Source: Parapedobacter pyrenivorans_A (lineage in GTDB: Bacteria > Bacteroidota > Bacteroidia > Sphingobacteriales > Sphingobacteriaceae). From it: DNA of 64,000 bases. Shown here one piece after another: positions 8,561 to 17,266 of the stretch. The notes under the pieces are model-generated. The model was not told the origin of the DNA. It saw nothing but the letters and a program-made list of their open reading frames with translations, and searched no databases. The position numbers and the translations under genes are program-made. How positions within the stretch are numbered: the first letter of the stretch is position 1; every line of letters begins with the position of its first letter. The stretch is taken from the NCBI RefSeq assembly GCF_041925275.1, contig NZ_JBHEUZ010000002.1, forward strand, positions 458,991 through 522,990, given 5' to 3'.

Positions 8561-8950
8561 ATGGCTAAAAGTAAAAAAGTAAGCAAAAAGCGCGTCGTTA
8601 CCATTGAGCCGATTGGTCAGGCACATATCAACGCCACCTTCAATAATATCATTATTACGCTTACAAACAACCAAGGGCAAGCCATTTCTTGGTCTAGTGC
8701 AGGCAAAATGGGCTTCAGGGGGTCTAAGAAAAACACACCCTACGCTGCTTCCCAAGCTGCTTCTGACTGCGGTAAGGTTGCCCACGATTTGGGATTGCGG
8801 AAAGTTGAAGTTTTCGTGAAAGGCCCCGGTGCCGGACGTGAGTCGGCAATCCGTACGTTGCAGAACACGGGAATCGAAGTAACAGCGATCAGGGACATCA
8901 CGCCGTTGCCCCACAACGGTTGCCGCCCTCCCAAACGTAGAAGAGTATAA
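8561..8950 (+). CDS. rpsK: 30S ribosomal protein S11
   Basis: 129 residues with the S11 signature VEVFVKGPGAGRESAIRTLQ and the C-terminus PHNGCRPPKRRRV. S11 forms part of the 30S platform near the mRNA exit channel. It is 16 bases after rpsM. The 68-base gap to rpsD holds a small hairpin (TCTTCAGC/GCTGAAAGA). Confidence 0.98.
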   Translation: MAKSKKVSKKRVVTIEPIGQAHINATFNNIIITLTNNQGQAISWSSAGKMGFRGSKKNTPYAASQAASDCGKVAHDLGLRKVEVFVKGPGAGRESAIRTLQNTGIEVTAIRDITPLPHNGCRPPKRRRV

Positions 8951-9018
8951 TTCAATAAATTTTTAAAGCTAAGATTCTTCAGCTATAGGCTGAAAGATAC
9001 TTTAAAACCAATCGTCAT

Positions 9019-9627
9019 ATGGCAAGATATACCGGACCAAAGTCCAAAATTGCCCGTAAATTTAGGGAACCTATTTTCGGGCCAGACAAAGCATTAGAGC
9101 GTAAGAACTATCCTCCAGGGCAACATGGTGCGTCGAAACGCAGGGGAAAGCAATCGGAGTATGCCGTCCAGTTGCTCGAAAAACAGAAAGCAAAATATAC
9201 CTATGGTGTATTGGAGCGCCAGTTTGCCAACTTGTTCGCGAAGGCTTCTTCCAAGCAAGGCATTACCGGTGAGGTTTTCCTGAAATTATTGGAAGCCCGG
9301 TTGGATAATACGGTTTATCGTTTGGGGATTGCCCCTACGCGTTCTGCTGCCCGCCAATTGGTCGGACACAAACACATCACCGTGAACGGTGATGTGGTAA
9401 ACATTCCTTCTTACAGCCTTCGCCCCGGCGATGTGGTGGCCGTACGTGAGCGTTCCAAATCACTGGAGGCTATTGCCGATTCGGTAGCCGGACGTAAAAT
9501 CAACAAGTTCAGCTGGTTGGAATGGGATGCCAACGAATTGTCTGGAAAATTCCTGAACTATCCGGATCGTACTGAAATTCCTGAGAATATCAAGGAAAAC
9601 TTAATTGTGGAGTTGTACTCCAAATAA
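9019..9627 (+). CDS. rpsD: 30S ribosomal protein S4, zinc-free type
   Basis: 202 residues. The N-terminus (MARYTGPKSKIARKFREPIFG) lacks the cysteine cluster of zinc-binding S4. The S4 RNA-binding domain lies around residues 92-155 (RLDNTVYRLGIAPTRSAARQLVGHKHI). S4 nucleates assembly of the 30S body and in other bacteria represses the alpha operon. Together with S14 and L36 it completes a zinc-free set. Confidence 0.98.
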   Translation: MARYTGPKSKIARKFREPIFGPDKALERKNYPPGQHGASKRRGKQSEYAVQLLEKQKAKYTYGVLERQFANLFAKASSKQGITGEVFLKLLEARLDNTVYRLGIAPTRSAARQLVGHKHITVNGDVVNIPSYSLRPGDVVAVRERSKSLEAIADSVAGRKINKFSWLEWDANELSGKFLNYPDRTEIPENIKENLIVELYSK

Positions 9628-9636
9628 GTAATACAC

Positions 9637-9668
9637 GAGAACAGCATAGCCTATTCGGGGTATGCTGC
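9637..9668 (+). promoter_or_regulatory. Hairpin between rpsD and rpoA
   Basis: AACAGCATAGCC and GGTATGCTGCTC form an imperfect stem of about ten pairs around a short loop. It is followed by a T-rich stretch (GCATTTTTGT). It could be a partial terminator or attenuator that lowers rpoA expression, or an S4 binding site. Only the inverted repeat itself is seen; the role is inference. Confidence 0.35.
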
Positions 9669-9713
9669 TCTTGTGGTAGAGCATTTTTGTAAACAATCAT
9701 TAAGAATAATTAA

Positions 9714-10706
9714 ATGGCAATCTTAGCATTTCAAAGACCTGATAAAGTTATCATGCAGAAATCGACGGATTTCGATGGCACGTTTGAATTTCGCCCATTG
9801 GAACCTGGTTTCGGTGTGACAATCGGTAATGCTTTACGCCGTATTCTATTGTCCTCACTGGAAGGATATGCAATTACGTCGGTTCGTTTCTCGGGTGTAT
9901 CGCATGAGTTTTCTACCATCAAGGGTGTCGTGGAGGATGTTACCGAGATTATCTTGAACCTCAAGCAGGTACGTTTCAAGAAAACCGGTGAAATGGGTGA
10001 TTCGGAAAAGGTGTTTATGGTTATCAATGGACAGGACCAAGTTACCGCCGGCGATATCACCAACTTTTCCAATAATTTCGTTGTATTGAATCCCGATTTG
10101 GTGATTTGCAATATGGAGAGTTCGGTGACATTGGAACTTGAACTCAATATCGCGAAGGGACGTGGTTACATTAACGCCGAGGAGAATAAAGTGGCTGATG
10201 GTCCTGTTGGCCTAATTGCCGTCGACTCGATCTTTACGCCCATCAAGAACGTAAAGTATACCATTGAAAATTATCGGGTAGAGCAAAAGACCGACTACGA
10301 GAAATTGTTATTGGATATTTCTACCGACGGTTCCATCCACCCGGAAGATGCACTGAAGGAAGCTGCCAAGATTCTGATTCAGCACTTTATGCTGTTCTCT
10401 GACGAGAATATGCTGCTTGAATCCCAAGCCAAAGAGGAAACCAAAGTCGTAGACGAGGAGATTTTGCACATGCGCAAGATTTTGAAAACCGAATTGGTTG
10501 ATTTGGATTTGTCCGTGCGGGCATTGAACTGCTTGAAAGCAGCGGATATCCGTACACTGGCCGAACTGGTAACCTACGACGTGGCGGACATGCTGAAGTT
10601 CCGGAACTTCGGAAAGAAATCCCTGAGCGAAATCCAGGAATTGGTTAAATCAAAGGGCTTGTCGTTCGGAATGAACCTAGCTAAGTACAAGCTCGACGAA
10701 GAATAA
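9714..10706 (+). CDS. rpoA: DNA-directed RNA polymerase subunit alpha
   Basis: 330 residues. The N-terminal dimerisation domain (FRPLEPGFGVTIGNALRRILLSSLEG, about residues 28-53) is followed by a linker and the C-terminal domain (LDLSVRALNCLKAADIRTLAELV, about 262-284; FRNFGKKSLSEIQELV). Alpha dimerises to start polymerase assembly and its C-terminal domain contacts activators and UP elements. The next 154 bases before rplQ are A/T-rich without a gene. Confidence 0.98.
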   Translation: MAILAFQRPDKVIMQKSTDFDGTFEFRPLEPGFGVTIGNALRRILLSSLEGYAITSVRFSGVSHEFSTIKGVVEDVTEIILNLKQVRFKKTGEMGDSEKVFMVINGQDQVTAGDITNFSNNFVVLNPDLVICNMESSVTLELELNIAKGRGYINAEENKVADGPVGLIAVDSIFTPIKNVKYTIENYRVEQKTDYEKLLLDISTDGSIHPEDALKEAAKILIQHFMLFSDENMLLESQAKEETKVVDEEILHMRKILKTELVDLDLSVRALNCLKAADIRTLAELVTYDVADMLKFRNFGKKSLSEIQELVKSKGLSFGMNLAKYKLDEE

Positions 10707-10860
10707 ATTTATATAATAGCGACCTGTTGCATAATTCCTCTTGGCAAAGAAAAAAGTAAAAAAGAAAAAGTTAAAAATTAGGCGAAGCGCTCATGTTTTT
10801 GACTTTTAGCCTTTGACTTTTAATTTCGAAAGAACGGTATGCACAAATTTTAACAACAAA

Positions 10861-11475
10861 ATGAGACACGGAAAAAAATTCAACCATTTAGGGCGCACAT
10901 CAAGTCACCGTAAGGCGATGCTGTCTAACATGGCAACATCGCTGATCAAGCACAAACGCATTACGACTACATTGGCCAAAGCCAAAGCGCTGCGCCAATA
11001 TGTAGAACCATTGATTACCAAATCCAAGAACGATACCACGCATTCTCGCCGTACCGTATTCAGCTACCTGCAAGATAAGGAAGCTGTAACGATACTTTTC
11101 CGCGAGATTTCCGAAAAGGTGGCTACCCGCCCGGGCGGTTACACCCGTATCATCAAGTTGGAAAACCGTTTGGGAGACAATGCTGAGATGGCTTTTATCG
11201 AGCTCGTGGATTACAACGAGGTGTATAAGAAAGACGGTGACGCACAGGAGCGCAAGTCTACGCGACGACGTGGTGGCAAGAAGAAGGCCAGCGCTGCTGC
11301 ACCTGCTGCGGACACAACGACTGAGGTTGCTGTAGATGAGAAACCAACAGCTGCTGAAGAAACAGTGGCGGAAGTAGAAGAAACGGCAGCCGAAGCCGCT
11401 CCAGCGGTTGACGACGAAGCGGAAACTCAGAATGAAGATAGCCAGGAAGAAGGCAAAGAGGAAAAGAAAGACTGA
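10861..11475 (+). CDS. rplQ: 50S ribosomal protein L17 with long acidic tail
   Basis: 204 residues starting MRHGKKFNHLGRTSSHRKAM. The first ~125 residues are ordinary L17, which binds at the exit tunnel. The remaining ~80 form a low-complexity tail: first basic (RRRGGKKKA), then rich in Ala, Glu, Val and Thr, ending Glu/Lys. A frame extension to 10813 has no support. It is the last gene of the block, closed by a terminator 27 bases later. Confidence 0.97.
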   Translation: MRHGKKFNHLGRTSSHRKAMLSNMATSLIKHKRITTTLAKAKALRQYVEPLITKSKNDTTHSRRTVFSYLQDKEAVTILFREISEKVATRPGGYTRIIKLENRLGDNAEMAFIELVDYNEVYKKDGDAQERKSTRRRGGKKKASAAAPAADTTTEVAVDEKPTAAEETVAEVEETAAEAAPAVDDEAETQNEDSQEEGKEEKKD

Positions 11476-11502
11476 GTTTTTCAACGTTGACAAGATGTAT
11501 GG

Positions 11503-11531
11503 AACCGGCTTTACTCAAAGCCGGTTTTTTT
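11503..11531 (+). terminator. Terminator after rplQ
   Basis: A perfect 10-base stem AACCGGCTTT/AAAGCCGGTT with the loop ACTC is followed by a run of T. It is a textbook intrinsic terminator and ends the ribosomal block. Confidence 0.93.
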
Positions 11532-11615
11532 GGTTTTTATCAGTTCGTGTTTTTGCAAGTGGAAACCCATCGTAACTTGCGTATAGGTTTCCGGCTGCAT
11601 ATCAATTCAAGTTTA

Positions 11616-11623
11616 TATCTTTA
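11616..11623 (+). promoter_or_regulatory. Possible -7 box for the arginine operon
   Basis: TATCTTTA resembles the Bacteroidota -7 box TAnnTTTG with one mismatch. It lies about 72 bases before the preferred start of argD. No good -33 box was found at the right distance. Confidence 0.35.
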
Positions 11624-11694
11624 CGCAGATGATTTACTCCATTAACAATCCTGTTCCTATATCACGGAAATCACAGGAGCTATTTGGTAAGAAA

Positions 11695-12831
11695 ATGAAA
11701 TTATTTGATGTTTATGCCATTAATCCCATAGAAATTGCACGTGGGGAAGGTTCAGTTGTATGGGACAGCGAGGGCAATGAGTACCTGGATATGTATGGAG
11801 GCCACGCGGTTATCTCCATCGGTCACACGCATCCACATTACGTCAAACGGATTACAGACCAATTACACAAAATAGGGTTCTATTCCAATTCCGTTGAGAT
11901 TCCCGGGCAAACACAGTTGGCCGAATTAATCGGCAATGTTTCCGGAAAAGCCGGTTTTCAGTTGTTTTTGTGCAACTCGGGAGCAGAAGCCAATGAAAAT
12001 GCATTGAAATTGGCGTCATTCTACAATAACCGAAAGAAGGTTATCGCCTTTACAGGCGCATTTCATGGCCGCACTTCATTGGCGGTGGCCGCCACCCACA
12101 ATGCCAAAATTGTGGCTCCTGTCAACGAGACCGATCATGTAATATTCCTGCCCTTCAACGATACGGAAGCGCTGGAGGCAGCTTTTTCTTCGTATGGAAA
12201 TGAGATTTCTTCGGTCATCGTAGAGGGAATTCAGGGCGTGGGCGGCATCCAAGTAGCTTCCTATGAATTTCTGAAACAAATCCGAGACCTTACGTCGCAA
12301 TATGATTCGATTTTCATTGCCGATTCGGTGCAATGCGGGTATGGTCGTTCAGGCTCTTTCTATTCACACGACTTAGCCGGAATAGAAGCGGATATTTACA
12401 GCATGGCAAAGGGTATGGGTAACGGGTTTCCGATTGGAGGTATTGCTATTTCGCCCAAGATCAAGCCCTGGATAGGGATGCTGGGGACAACATTTGGCGG
12501 AAATCACCTGGCTTGTGCGGCGGCATTGGCCGTATTGGAAGTAATCGAGAAAGATAACCTTATTGAAAATGCGGCTGACGTGGGCACGTACTTAATCGAC
12601 GAACTGCGAAAAATGGACAAAATTTCGGAGGTGAGGGGAAAGGGTTTGATGATTGGCATCGATCTGCCCGAGGAACTATCTTCGGTAAAGAAGAATTTGT
12701 TACTCAAAAACCGTATCTTCACAGGGGAGGCTAAGCCAAACGTTATCCGGTTGCTTCCGGCGCTGAATTTGACGAAAGCGCATGCAGATCGTTTTCTCGA
12801 AGCACTCGACGAGCGACTGAAAACAGATTAG
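11695..12831 (+). CDS. argD: Acetylornithine (succinylornithine) aminotransferase, ArgD type
   Basis: PLP-dependent class III aminotransferase that converts N-acyl-glutamate semialdehyde to N-acyl-ornithine. Typical stretches are YLDMYGGHAVISIGHTHPHYV, the PLP contact CNSGAEANENALKLA, and the region SMAKGMGNGFPIGG with the Schiff-base lysine. The start is taken at MKLFDVYAINPIEI, the usual beginning of Bacteroidota ArgD. It has GGAG 16 bases upstream. An ATG at 11629 would add 22 poorly conserved residues lying directly on the likely promoter. It is the first gene of the arg operon seen here. Confidence 0.93.
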   Translation: MKLFDVYAINPIEIARGEGSVVWDSEGNEYLDMYGGHAVISIGHTHPHYVKRITDQLHKIGFYSNSVEIPGQTQLAELIGNVSGKAGFQLFLCNSGAEANENALKLASFYNNRKKVIAFTGAFHGRTSLAVAATHNAKIVAPVNETDHVIFLPFNDTEALEAAFSSYGNEISSVIVEGIQGVGGIQVASYEFLKQIRDLTSQYDSIFIADSVQCGYGRSGSFYSHDLAGIEADIYSMAKGMGNGFPIGGIAISPKIKPWIGMLGTTFGGNHLACAAALAVLEVIEKDNLIENAADVGTYLIDELRKMDKISEVRGKGLMIGIDLPEELSSVKKNLLLKNRIFTGEAKPNVIRLLPALNLTKAHADRFLEALDERLKTD

Positions 12832-12875
12832 AATTTAAGTTTAACCGCCAACGGGCGGACGATTTTGGATTTACG

Positions 12876-13838
12876 ATGAAACAATTTTTTTCGGTGGCAG
12901 ATGTAACCCATCTGTCGGATATGGTGGATGAAGCACTGCGCTTGAAACAGGCGCCATTTGCATACGAGCATTTGGGCAAGCGCAAGACATTGGGATTGGT
13001 TTTCCTCAATCCGAGTTTACGGACGCGACTGAGTACGCAAAAGGCCGCCTTGCAGCTGGGCATGGATGTGATGGTCATGAATATGGATAAGGACGGCTGG
13101 GCACTCGAAACGCGCGACGGTGTAGCCATGAATGGGACCACGGTGGAACATATCCGTGAAGCCGCCGCCGTAATGGGACAATACTGCGATGTATTGGGGA
13201 TACGGTCTTTTCCGAAACTACAAGACCGCGATGCGGATTACAGCGAAGATTTATTTCACAAATTTAGCAGTTATTGCGGCGTTCCTGTGGTCAGTTTGGA
13301 AAGCGCTACACGGCATCCCCTTCAAAGTTTCACCGATTTGATCACCATAAAGGAACATTGGAAGGAGTCACGGAGGCCCAAGGTTGTTTTAGCGTGGGGC
13401 CCCCACGTAAAGGCATTGCCACAGGCGGTTCCCAACTCCTTCTCAGAATGGATGTGCCGGGCTCAAGCGGATGGGATGGTCGATTTTACGGTTGCACATC
13501 CGGCGGGGTATGCACTGGCTGACGAGTTTACGCAGGGCGCAGCGGTCACCAACACGTTGGATGAAGCGTTGTACGGCGCAGACTTCGTGTACGTTAAAAA
13601 CTGGTCTTCCTACAAGGATTATGGCCAGATTTTACCGGTAAGTGGGCAGTGGATGCTGGATAATAGCAAATTAACGACAACGAATGGTGCCAAGGTAATG
13701 CATTGTTTGCCGGTTCGTCGCGATCTGGAGTTAGCAAGCGAGGTACTGGATGGTCCGCAGTCATTGGTTATCCAAGAGGCGGGCAACCGCGTGTGGGCAG
13801 CACAAACTGTCTTGAAGCGAATACTGGAAGGGAATTGA
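12876..13838 (+). CDS. argF': N-acyl-ornithine carbamoyltransferase (ArgF' type)
   Basis: 320 residues; transfers a carbamoyl group to N-acetyl- or N-succinyl-ornithine, the Bacteroidota variant of the arginine pathway. The carbamoyl-phosphate loop reads NPSLRTRLST. ESATRHPLQSFTDL and VMHCLPVRRDLE are the other family signatures. The partner loop NGTTVEHIREAAAVMG holds the position that, as I recall, separates acetyl (Glu) from succinyl (Pro) enzymes; here it seems to be Val, so the acyl group stays open. It lies 44 bases after argD. Confidence 0.92.
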   Translation: MKQFFSVADVTHLSDMVDEALRLKQAPFAYEHLGKRKTLGLVFLNPSLRTRLSTQKAALQLGMDVMVMNMDKDGWALETRDGVAMNGTTVEHIREAAAVMGQYCDVLGIRSFPKLQDRDADYSEDLFHKFSSYCGVPVVSLESATRHPLQSFTDLITIKEHWKESRRPKVVLAWGPHVKALPQAVPNSFSEWMCRAQADGMVDFTVAHPAGYALADEFTQGAAVTNTLDEALYGADFVYVKNWSSYKDYGQILPVSGQWMLDNSKLTTTNGAKVMHCLPVRRDLELASEVLDGPQSLVIQEAGNRVWAAQTVLKRILEGN

Positions 13839-13848
13839 CAGGCACCCC

Positions 13849-14463
13849 GTGGCAGCATTCGATTTTGGCACTGATTATACCCTGGAAAACGAAGTCGCGT
13901 TGCTTCGTCCATTGGTGAGCAATGACCATACTAGGTTATTGCCCTTCGCCTTGAATGAACCCGAGTTGTGGACTTACTCGATGGTATCTGCAGCAGGCCA
14001 CGATGGATTGGAAAATTACCTGGCCTACGCAATCGCCGAACGTAAAAGTTGCCGGCAGTATCCATTTGTGGTGTTCGATAAGCGGGTAGGGCAGTATGCC
14101 GGATGTACGCGGTTTTACGATATTCGATTGGCAGAGCAGACGTTGCAATTGGGCTATACGTGGTATGGTACCCAATTTCAGCGCACGGGCCTCAACAGAC
14201 ATTGCAAATACCTGCTGTTGCAGTTCGCCTTTGAACGCATGGAGATGCAACGGGTTGAGTTTCGGGCTGATAATGACAACCAACGTAGTATTGCCGCCAT
14301 GAAGGCAATCGGTTGCCACGAAGAAGGGGTGCTGAGGAGTAATGGCAAAAGACCGGATGGTAGCCGCCGAGACAGCATCGTGTTAAGCATTCTGCGAAGT
14401 GAATGGTTTGATACAGTGGAAGCGTCGCTAAAAAACAAGATATATTTGTATGGCAATAGATAA
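13849..14463 (+). CDS. GNAT acetyltransferase of the RimJ/RimL kind within the arg operon
   Basis: 204 residues, GTG start ten bases after argF'. The layout is that of RimJ/RimL acetyltransferases: beta strands with LLRPLVSNDHTRLL, the G-Y-TWYG segment with the acyl-CoA loop QRTGLNRHCKYLLLQFAFE, and NDNQRSIAAMKAIGCHEEGVLR near the end. It overlaps argB by 14 bases, so it is co-translated. The substrate is unknown. It could be a self-standing resistance or ribosomal-protein acetyltransferase, or an acyl-glutamate forming enzyme that replaces ArgA; the fold type speaks against the latter. Confidence 0.85.
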   Translation: MAAFDFGTDYTLENEVALLRPLVSNDHTRLLPFALNEPELWTYSMVSAAGHDGLENYLAYAIAERKSCRQYPFVVFDKRVGQYAGCTRFYDIRLAEQTLQLGYTWYGTQFQRTGLNRHCKYLLLQFAFERMEMQRVEFRADNDNQRSIAAMKAIGCHEEGVLRSNGKRPDGSRRDSIVLSILRSEWFDTVEASLKNKIYLYGNR

Positions 14464-15244
14464 ACTGTGGATCATTAAAATAGGGGGCAATATTATTGAC
14501 CATCCCGAAGGGCTAAGTCGCTTTCTGGATCGGTTTGCCAGCCTCCGTGGGCGCAAGGTATTGGTGCATGGCGGGGGAAAGATCGCTACTCGCATAGCAG
14601 CCGATCTGGGTATCGAAGCTACGCTTGTTGCAGGAAGGAGGATCACCGACGAATCGATGCTACGGGTTGTGACAATGGTTTATGCCGGATTGACGAATAA
14701 GCAGGTGGTGGCTGCATTGCAGGCCCGGAAATGCAACGCGCTTGGCCTTAGTGGTGCAGATGGAAATACGATCAAGGCAGTGAAACGACCGGTCCATGAG
14801 ATCGATTACGGATTTGTGGGTGATATCCTTCCGGCGTCGGTCGATGACGATGCAATCGCTTCGTTGATGGAAAGCGGCTTCGTTCCCGTATTCTCGGCCA
14901 TCACACACGATGGGCAGGGACAGTTGCTCAACACGAATGCGGATACCATTGCCTCGGCCCTGGCTGTCGCACTCTCGTCGCGATACAACACGTCGTTGGT
15001 TTATTGTTTTGAGAAGGCGGGAGTACTCCGGGATGTGAACGATGCGGCCTCGGTGATACCTGAAATAAGAGCGGCTGAATTTGAAGAGCTGACAACTTCG
15101 GGCGTAGTCGCGGATGGGATGGTGCCCAAACTGCACAACGCCTTTGACGCCATCGCGAAAGGGGTGCATGAAGTGTGCATTGGCCATGCAGACGACCTCC
15201 ATTTGTTGCACGAACAGCAGTTTGGTACGCGGATGGTGAAGTGA
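14450..15244 (+). CDS. argB: Acetylglutamate (acylglutamate) kinase
   Basis: 264 residues of the amino-acid kinase fold. The ATP site motif IIKIGGNIID and the glycine loop VLVHGGGKIATRIA are clear, as are LGLSGADGN and the NTNADTIASALA segment that binds substrate. It phosphorylates the gamma-carboxyl of N-acyl-glutamate, the second step of arginine synthesis. It overlaps the end of the GNAT gene. The 67 bases to proC contain short direct repeats of the type ACTTACGA. Confidence 0.95.
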   Translation: MAIDKLWIIKIGGNIIDHPEGLSRFLDRFASLRGRKVLVHGGGKIATRIAADLGIEATLVAGRRITDESMLRVVTMVYAGLTNKQVVAALQARKCNALGLSGADGNTIKAVKRPVHEIDYGFVGDILPASVDDDAIASLMESGFVPVFSAITHDGQGQLLNTNADTIASALAVALSSRYNTSLVYCFEKAGVLRDVNDAASVIPEIRAAEFEELTTSGVVADGMVPKLHNAFDAIAKGVHEVCIGHADDLHLLHEQQFGTRMVK

Positions 15245-15311
15245 TTTTAAACGGGCGGGGTTGGCAAGATCTTACGACTTACGACTAAAGATAACTTATG
15301 ACTAAATAAAA

Positions 15312-16115
15312 ATGGACAAGATAACAATCATCGGTGGTGGCAATATCGGCCTGTCATTGGCCAAAGGATTGGTCAATAAAGCTTACTGTAAAGCAGAAGA
15401 CATTACGTTGACAAGGCGTAACCTCAAGTCGCTAAGCGAGGAGGCTGCCAGCGGGTTCAATGTGAGCGATAACAACAAGATGGCTATCTGTGATGCTAGC
15501 GTCATCGTACTTGCCGTTCTGCCCCAACAGCTTAAGAATGTACTCGAAGAAATTGCTCCGGCCGTTTCGCCAGAAAAGCAATTGATCGTGTCGGTCATAT
15601 CGGGTGTTACCTGTGCAGACGTTCGGAACAAATTGGGCAACCATGTGCAGGTTATCCGAGCCATGCCGAATACCGCAATCGCTATCGGGCAATCGATGAC
15701 CTGTGTCGCATCCGATAATGCTTCAGACGAACAATTAGAACGGGTTACCAAATTATTTGAAACGGTGGGATCCGTTGTTACGATAAATGAGGATCTCATG
15801 ACATCAGCTACTGCATTATGTGCGTGCGGTATTGCATTTTTCCTCCGCAGCATCCGGGCGGCCTCACAGGGAGGGGTGGAAATCGGATTCCACGCGCACG
15901 ATGCGCTGAAAATGGCCGTACAGACGGCCAAAGGTGCTGCTGACCTGCTCCTGCAAACACAGAGCCACCCTGAAGGAGAGATCGACAAAGTAACCTCGCC
16001 CAAAGGATGTACCATTGCTGGGCTGAACGAGATGGAACACAATGGTTTTAGTTCAGCATTCATCAAAGGGATTAAACTGTCTGCACGCAAAGCCGGGGGA
16101 CTTTATAATGATTGA
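15312..16115 (+). CDS. proC: Pyrroline-5-carboxylate reductase
   Basis: 267 residues. The Rossmann motif IIGGGNIGLSLAKGL opens the protein; VIRAMPNTAIAIGQSMT and the C-terminal dimerisation domain with KVTSPKGCTIAGLNEME are the ProC signatures. It makes proline from pyrroline-5-carboxylate with NAD(P)H. Its location inside an arginine operon links the two glutamate-derived pathways, as known for other Bacteroidota. Its last codons overlap the argE start. Confidence 0.95.
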   Translation: MDKITIIGGGNIGLSLAKGLVNKAYCKAEDITLTRRNLKSLSEEAASGFNVSDNNKMAICDASVIVLAVLPQQLKNVLEEIAPAVSPEKQLIVSVISGVTCADVRNKLGNHVQVIRAMPNTAIAIGQSMTCVASDNASDEQLERVTKLFETVGSVVTINEDLMTSATALCACGIAFFLRSIRAASQGGVEIGFHAHDALKMAVQTAKGAADLLLQTQSHPEGEIDKVTSPKGCTIAGLNEMEHNGFSSAFIKGIKLSARKAGGLYND

Positions 16116-17172
16116 AGAATTGATACAGGACAGCACCGACCTATTGCGTGATCTGATCCGTATCCCCTCGTTCAGCAAGGAGGAGAGCCAAACGGCAGAC
16201 ACGATTGAGCGGTTTTTGCAGCAACGAGGTGTACATACTTTCCGCAAGAGGAACAACGTATGGGCGTTCAATAAATTTTTTGATGCAAGTAAGCCCACTG
16301 TCCTGCTCAATTCCCACCACGACACGGTGAAACCCAATACCGGCTACACGCGCGATCCTTTTTCGCCCGATGTGGCCGATGGTAAATTATATGGTTTGGG
16401 TAGTAACGACGCCGGTGGATGTTTGGTATCCTTAATCGCGGCATTCCTGCACTTTTACACCCAGGAGAAGCTCCGTTACAACCTCTGCGTCGCCGCCACG
16501 GCAGAAGAGGAAATCTCGGGCACCAACGGATTGGAATCGGTCGTCCCCGACCTAGGGCCATTGGATTTTGCCATCGTGGGTGAGCCTACGTTGATGCAGC
16601 TGGCCGTGGCCGAGCGTGGACTGATGGTGCTCGATTGTGTTGCACACGGAACGGCTGGCCATGCAGCCCGCGACGAGGGAGATAATGCCATTTATAAGGC
16701 GCTAAAGGATATCCAGTGGTTTACCAGCTACCGTTTCCCGAAGGAGTCTGAAGAATTTGGTGGTGTCAAAATGAGCGTAACGGTCATTCATGCCGGTTCA
16801 CAGCACAACGTTGTACCCGCAACGTGCGAGTTCGTTGTGGATGTCCGGGTTACCGATGTCTATCGCAACGAAGAGGTGCTTGATATTATCCGTAAGCACG
16901 TAACCTGCGACGTGAAACCGCGCTCCGTACGGCTAAAGCCATCGTCAATACCCAAAGACCACCCCGTGGTACAAGCCGGGTTGGCGATGGGTCGCACTAC
17001 ATACGGTTCGCCCACCACCAGTGATCAGGCGTTGCTCGATATCCCTTCACTCAAGCTGGGCCCCGGCGACTCTGCCCGTTCCCATATGGCCGATGAGTTT
17101 ATCTATCTCGATGAAATAGGGGCCGGCATCGCGCTGTATATCCGTATACTGGATCGCGTGGTTAAGGGCTGA
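16108..17172 (+). CDS. argE: M20 deacylase (ArgE-like, acyl-ornithine/acyl-citrulline)
   Basis: 354 residues. The start is the ATG overlapping the proC stop by eight bases (MIEELIQDSTDLL); the open frame extends further upstream only within proC. The M20 zinc-peptidase metal ligands are seen: NSHHDTVKP, LGSNDAGG, and the catalytic pair in TAEEEISGTNG. The dimerisation domain lies in the middle. It should remove the acyl group from N-acyl-citrulline or -ornithine. It ends the operon; about 95 bases follow before the next gene. Confidence 0.9.
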   Translation: MIEELIQDSTDLLRDLIRIPSFSKEESQTADTIERFLQQRGVHTFRKRNNVWAFNKFFDASKPTVLLNSHHDTVKPNTGYTRDPFSPDVADGKLYGLGSNDAGGCLVSLIAAFLHFYTQEKLRYNLCVAATAEEEISGTNGLESVVPDLGPLDFAIVGEPTLMQLAVAERGLMVLDCVAHGTAGHAARDEGDNAIYKALKDIQWFTSYRFPKESEEFGGVKMSVTVIHAGSQHNVVPATCEFVVDVRVTDVYRNEEVLDIIRKHVTCDVKPRSVRLKPSSIPKDHPVVQAGLAMGRTTYGSPTTSDQALLDIPSLKLGPGDSARSHMADEFIYLDEIGAGIALYIRILDRVVKG

Positions 17173-17266
17173 TACCATTCATTAGGTAATTTTTTTTCAT
17201 GCGCGCATAGGGGTAACCTGCCTGTATGTTGTCTTGGTATAAATCAAGAACAATAAAATAGTAATC

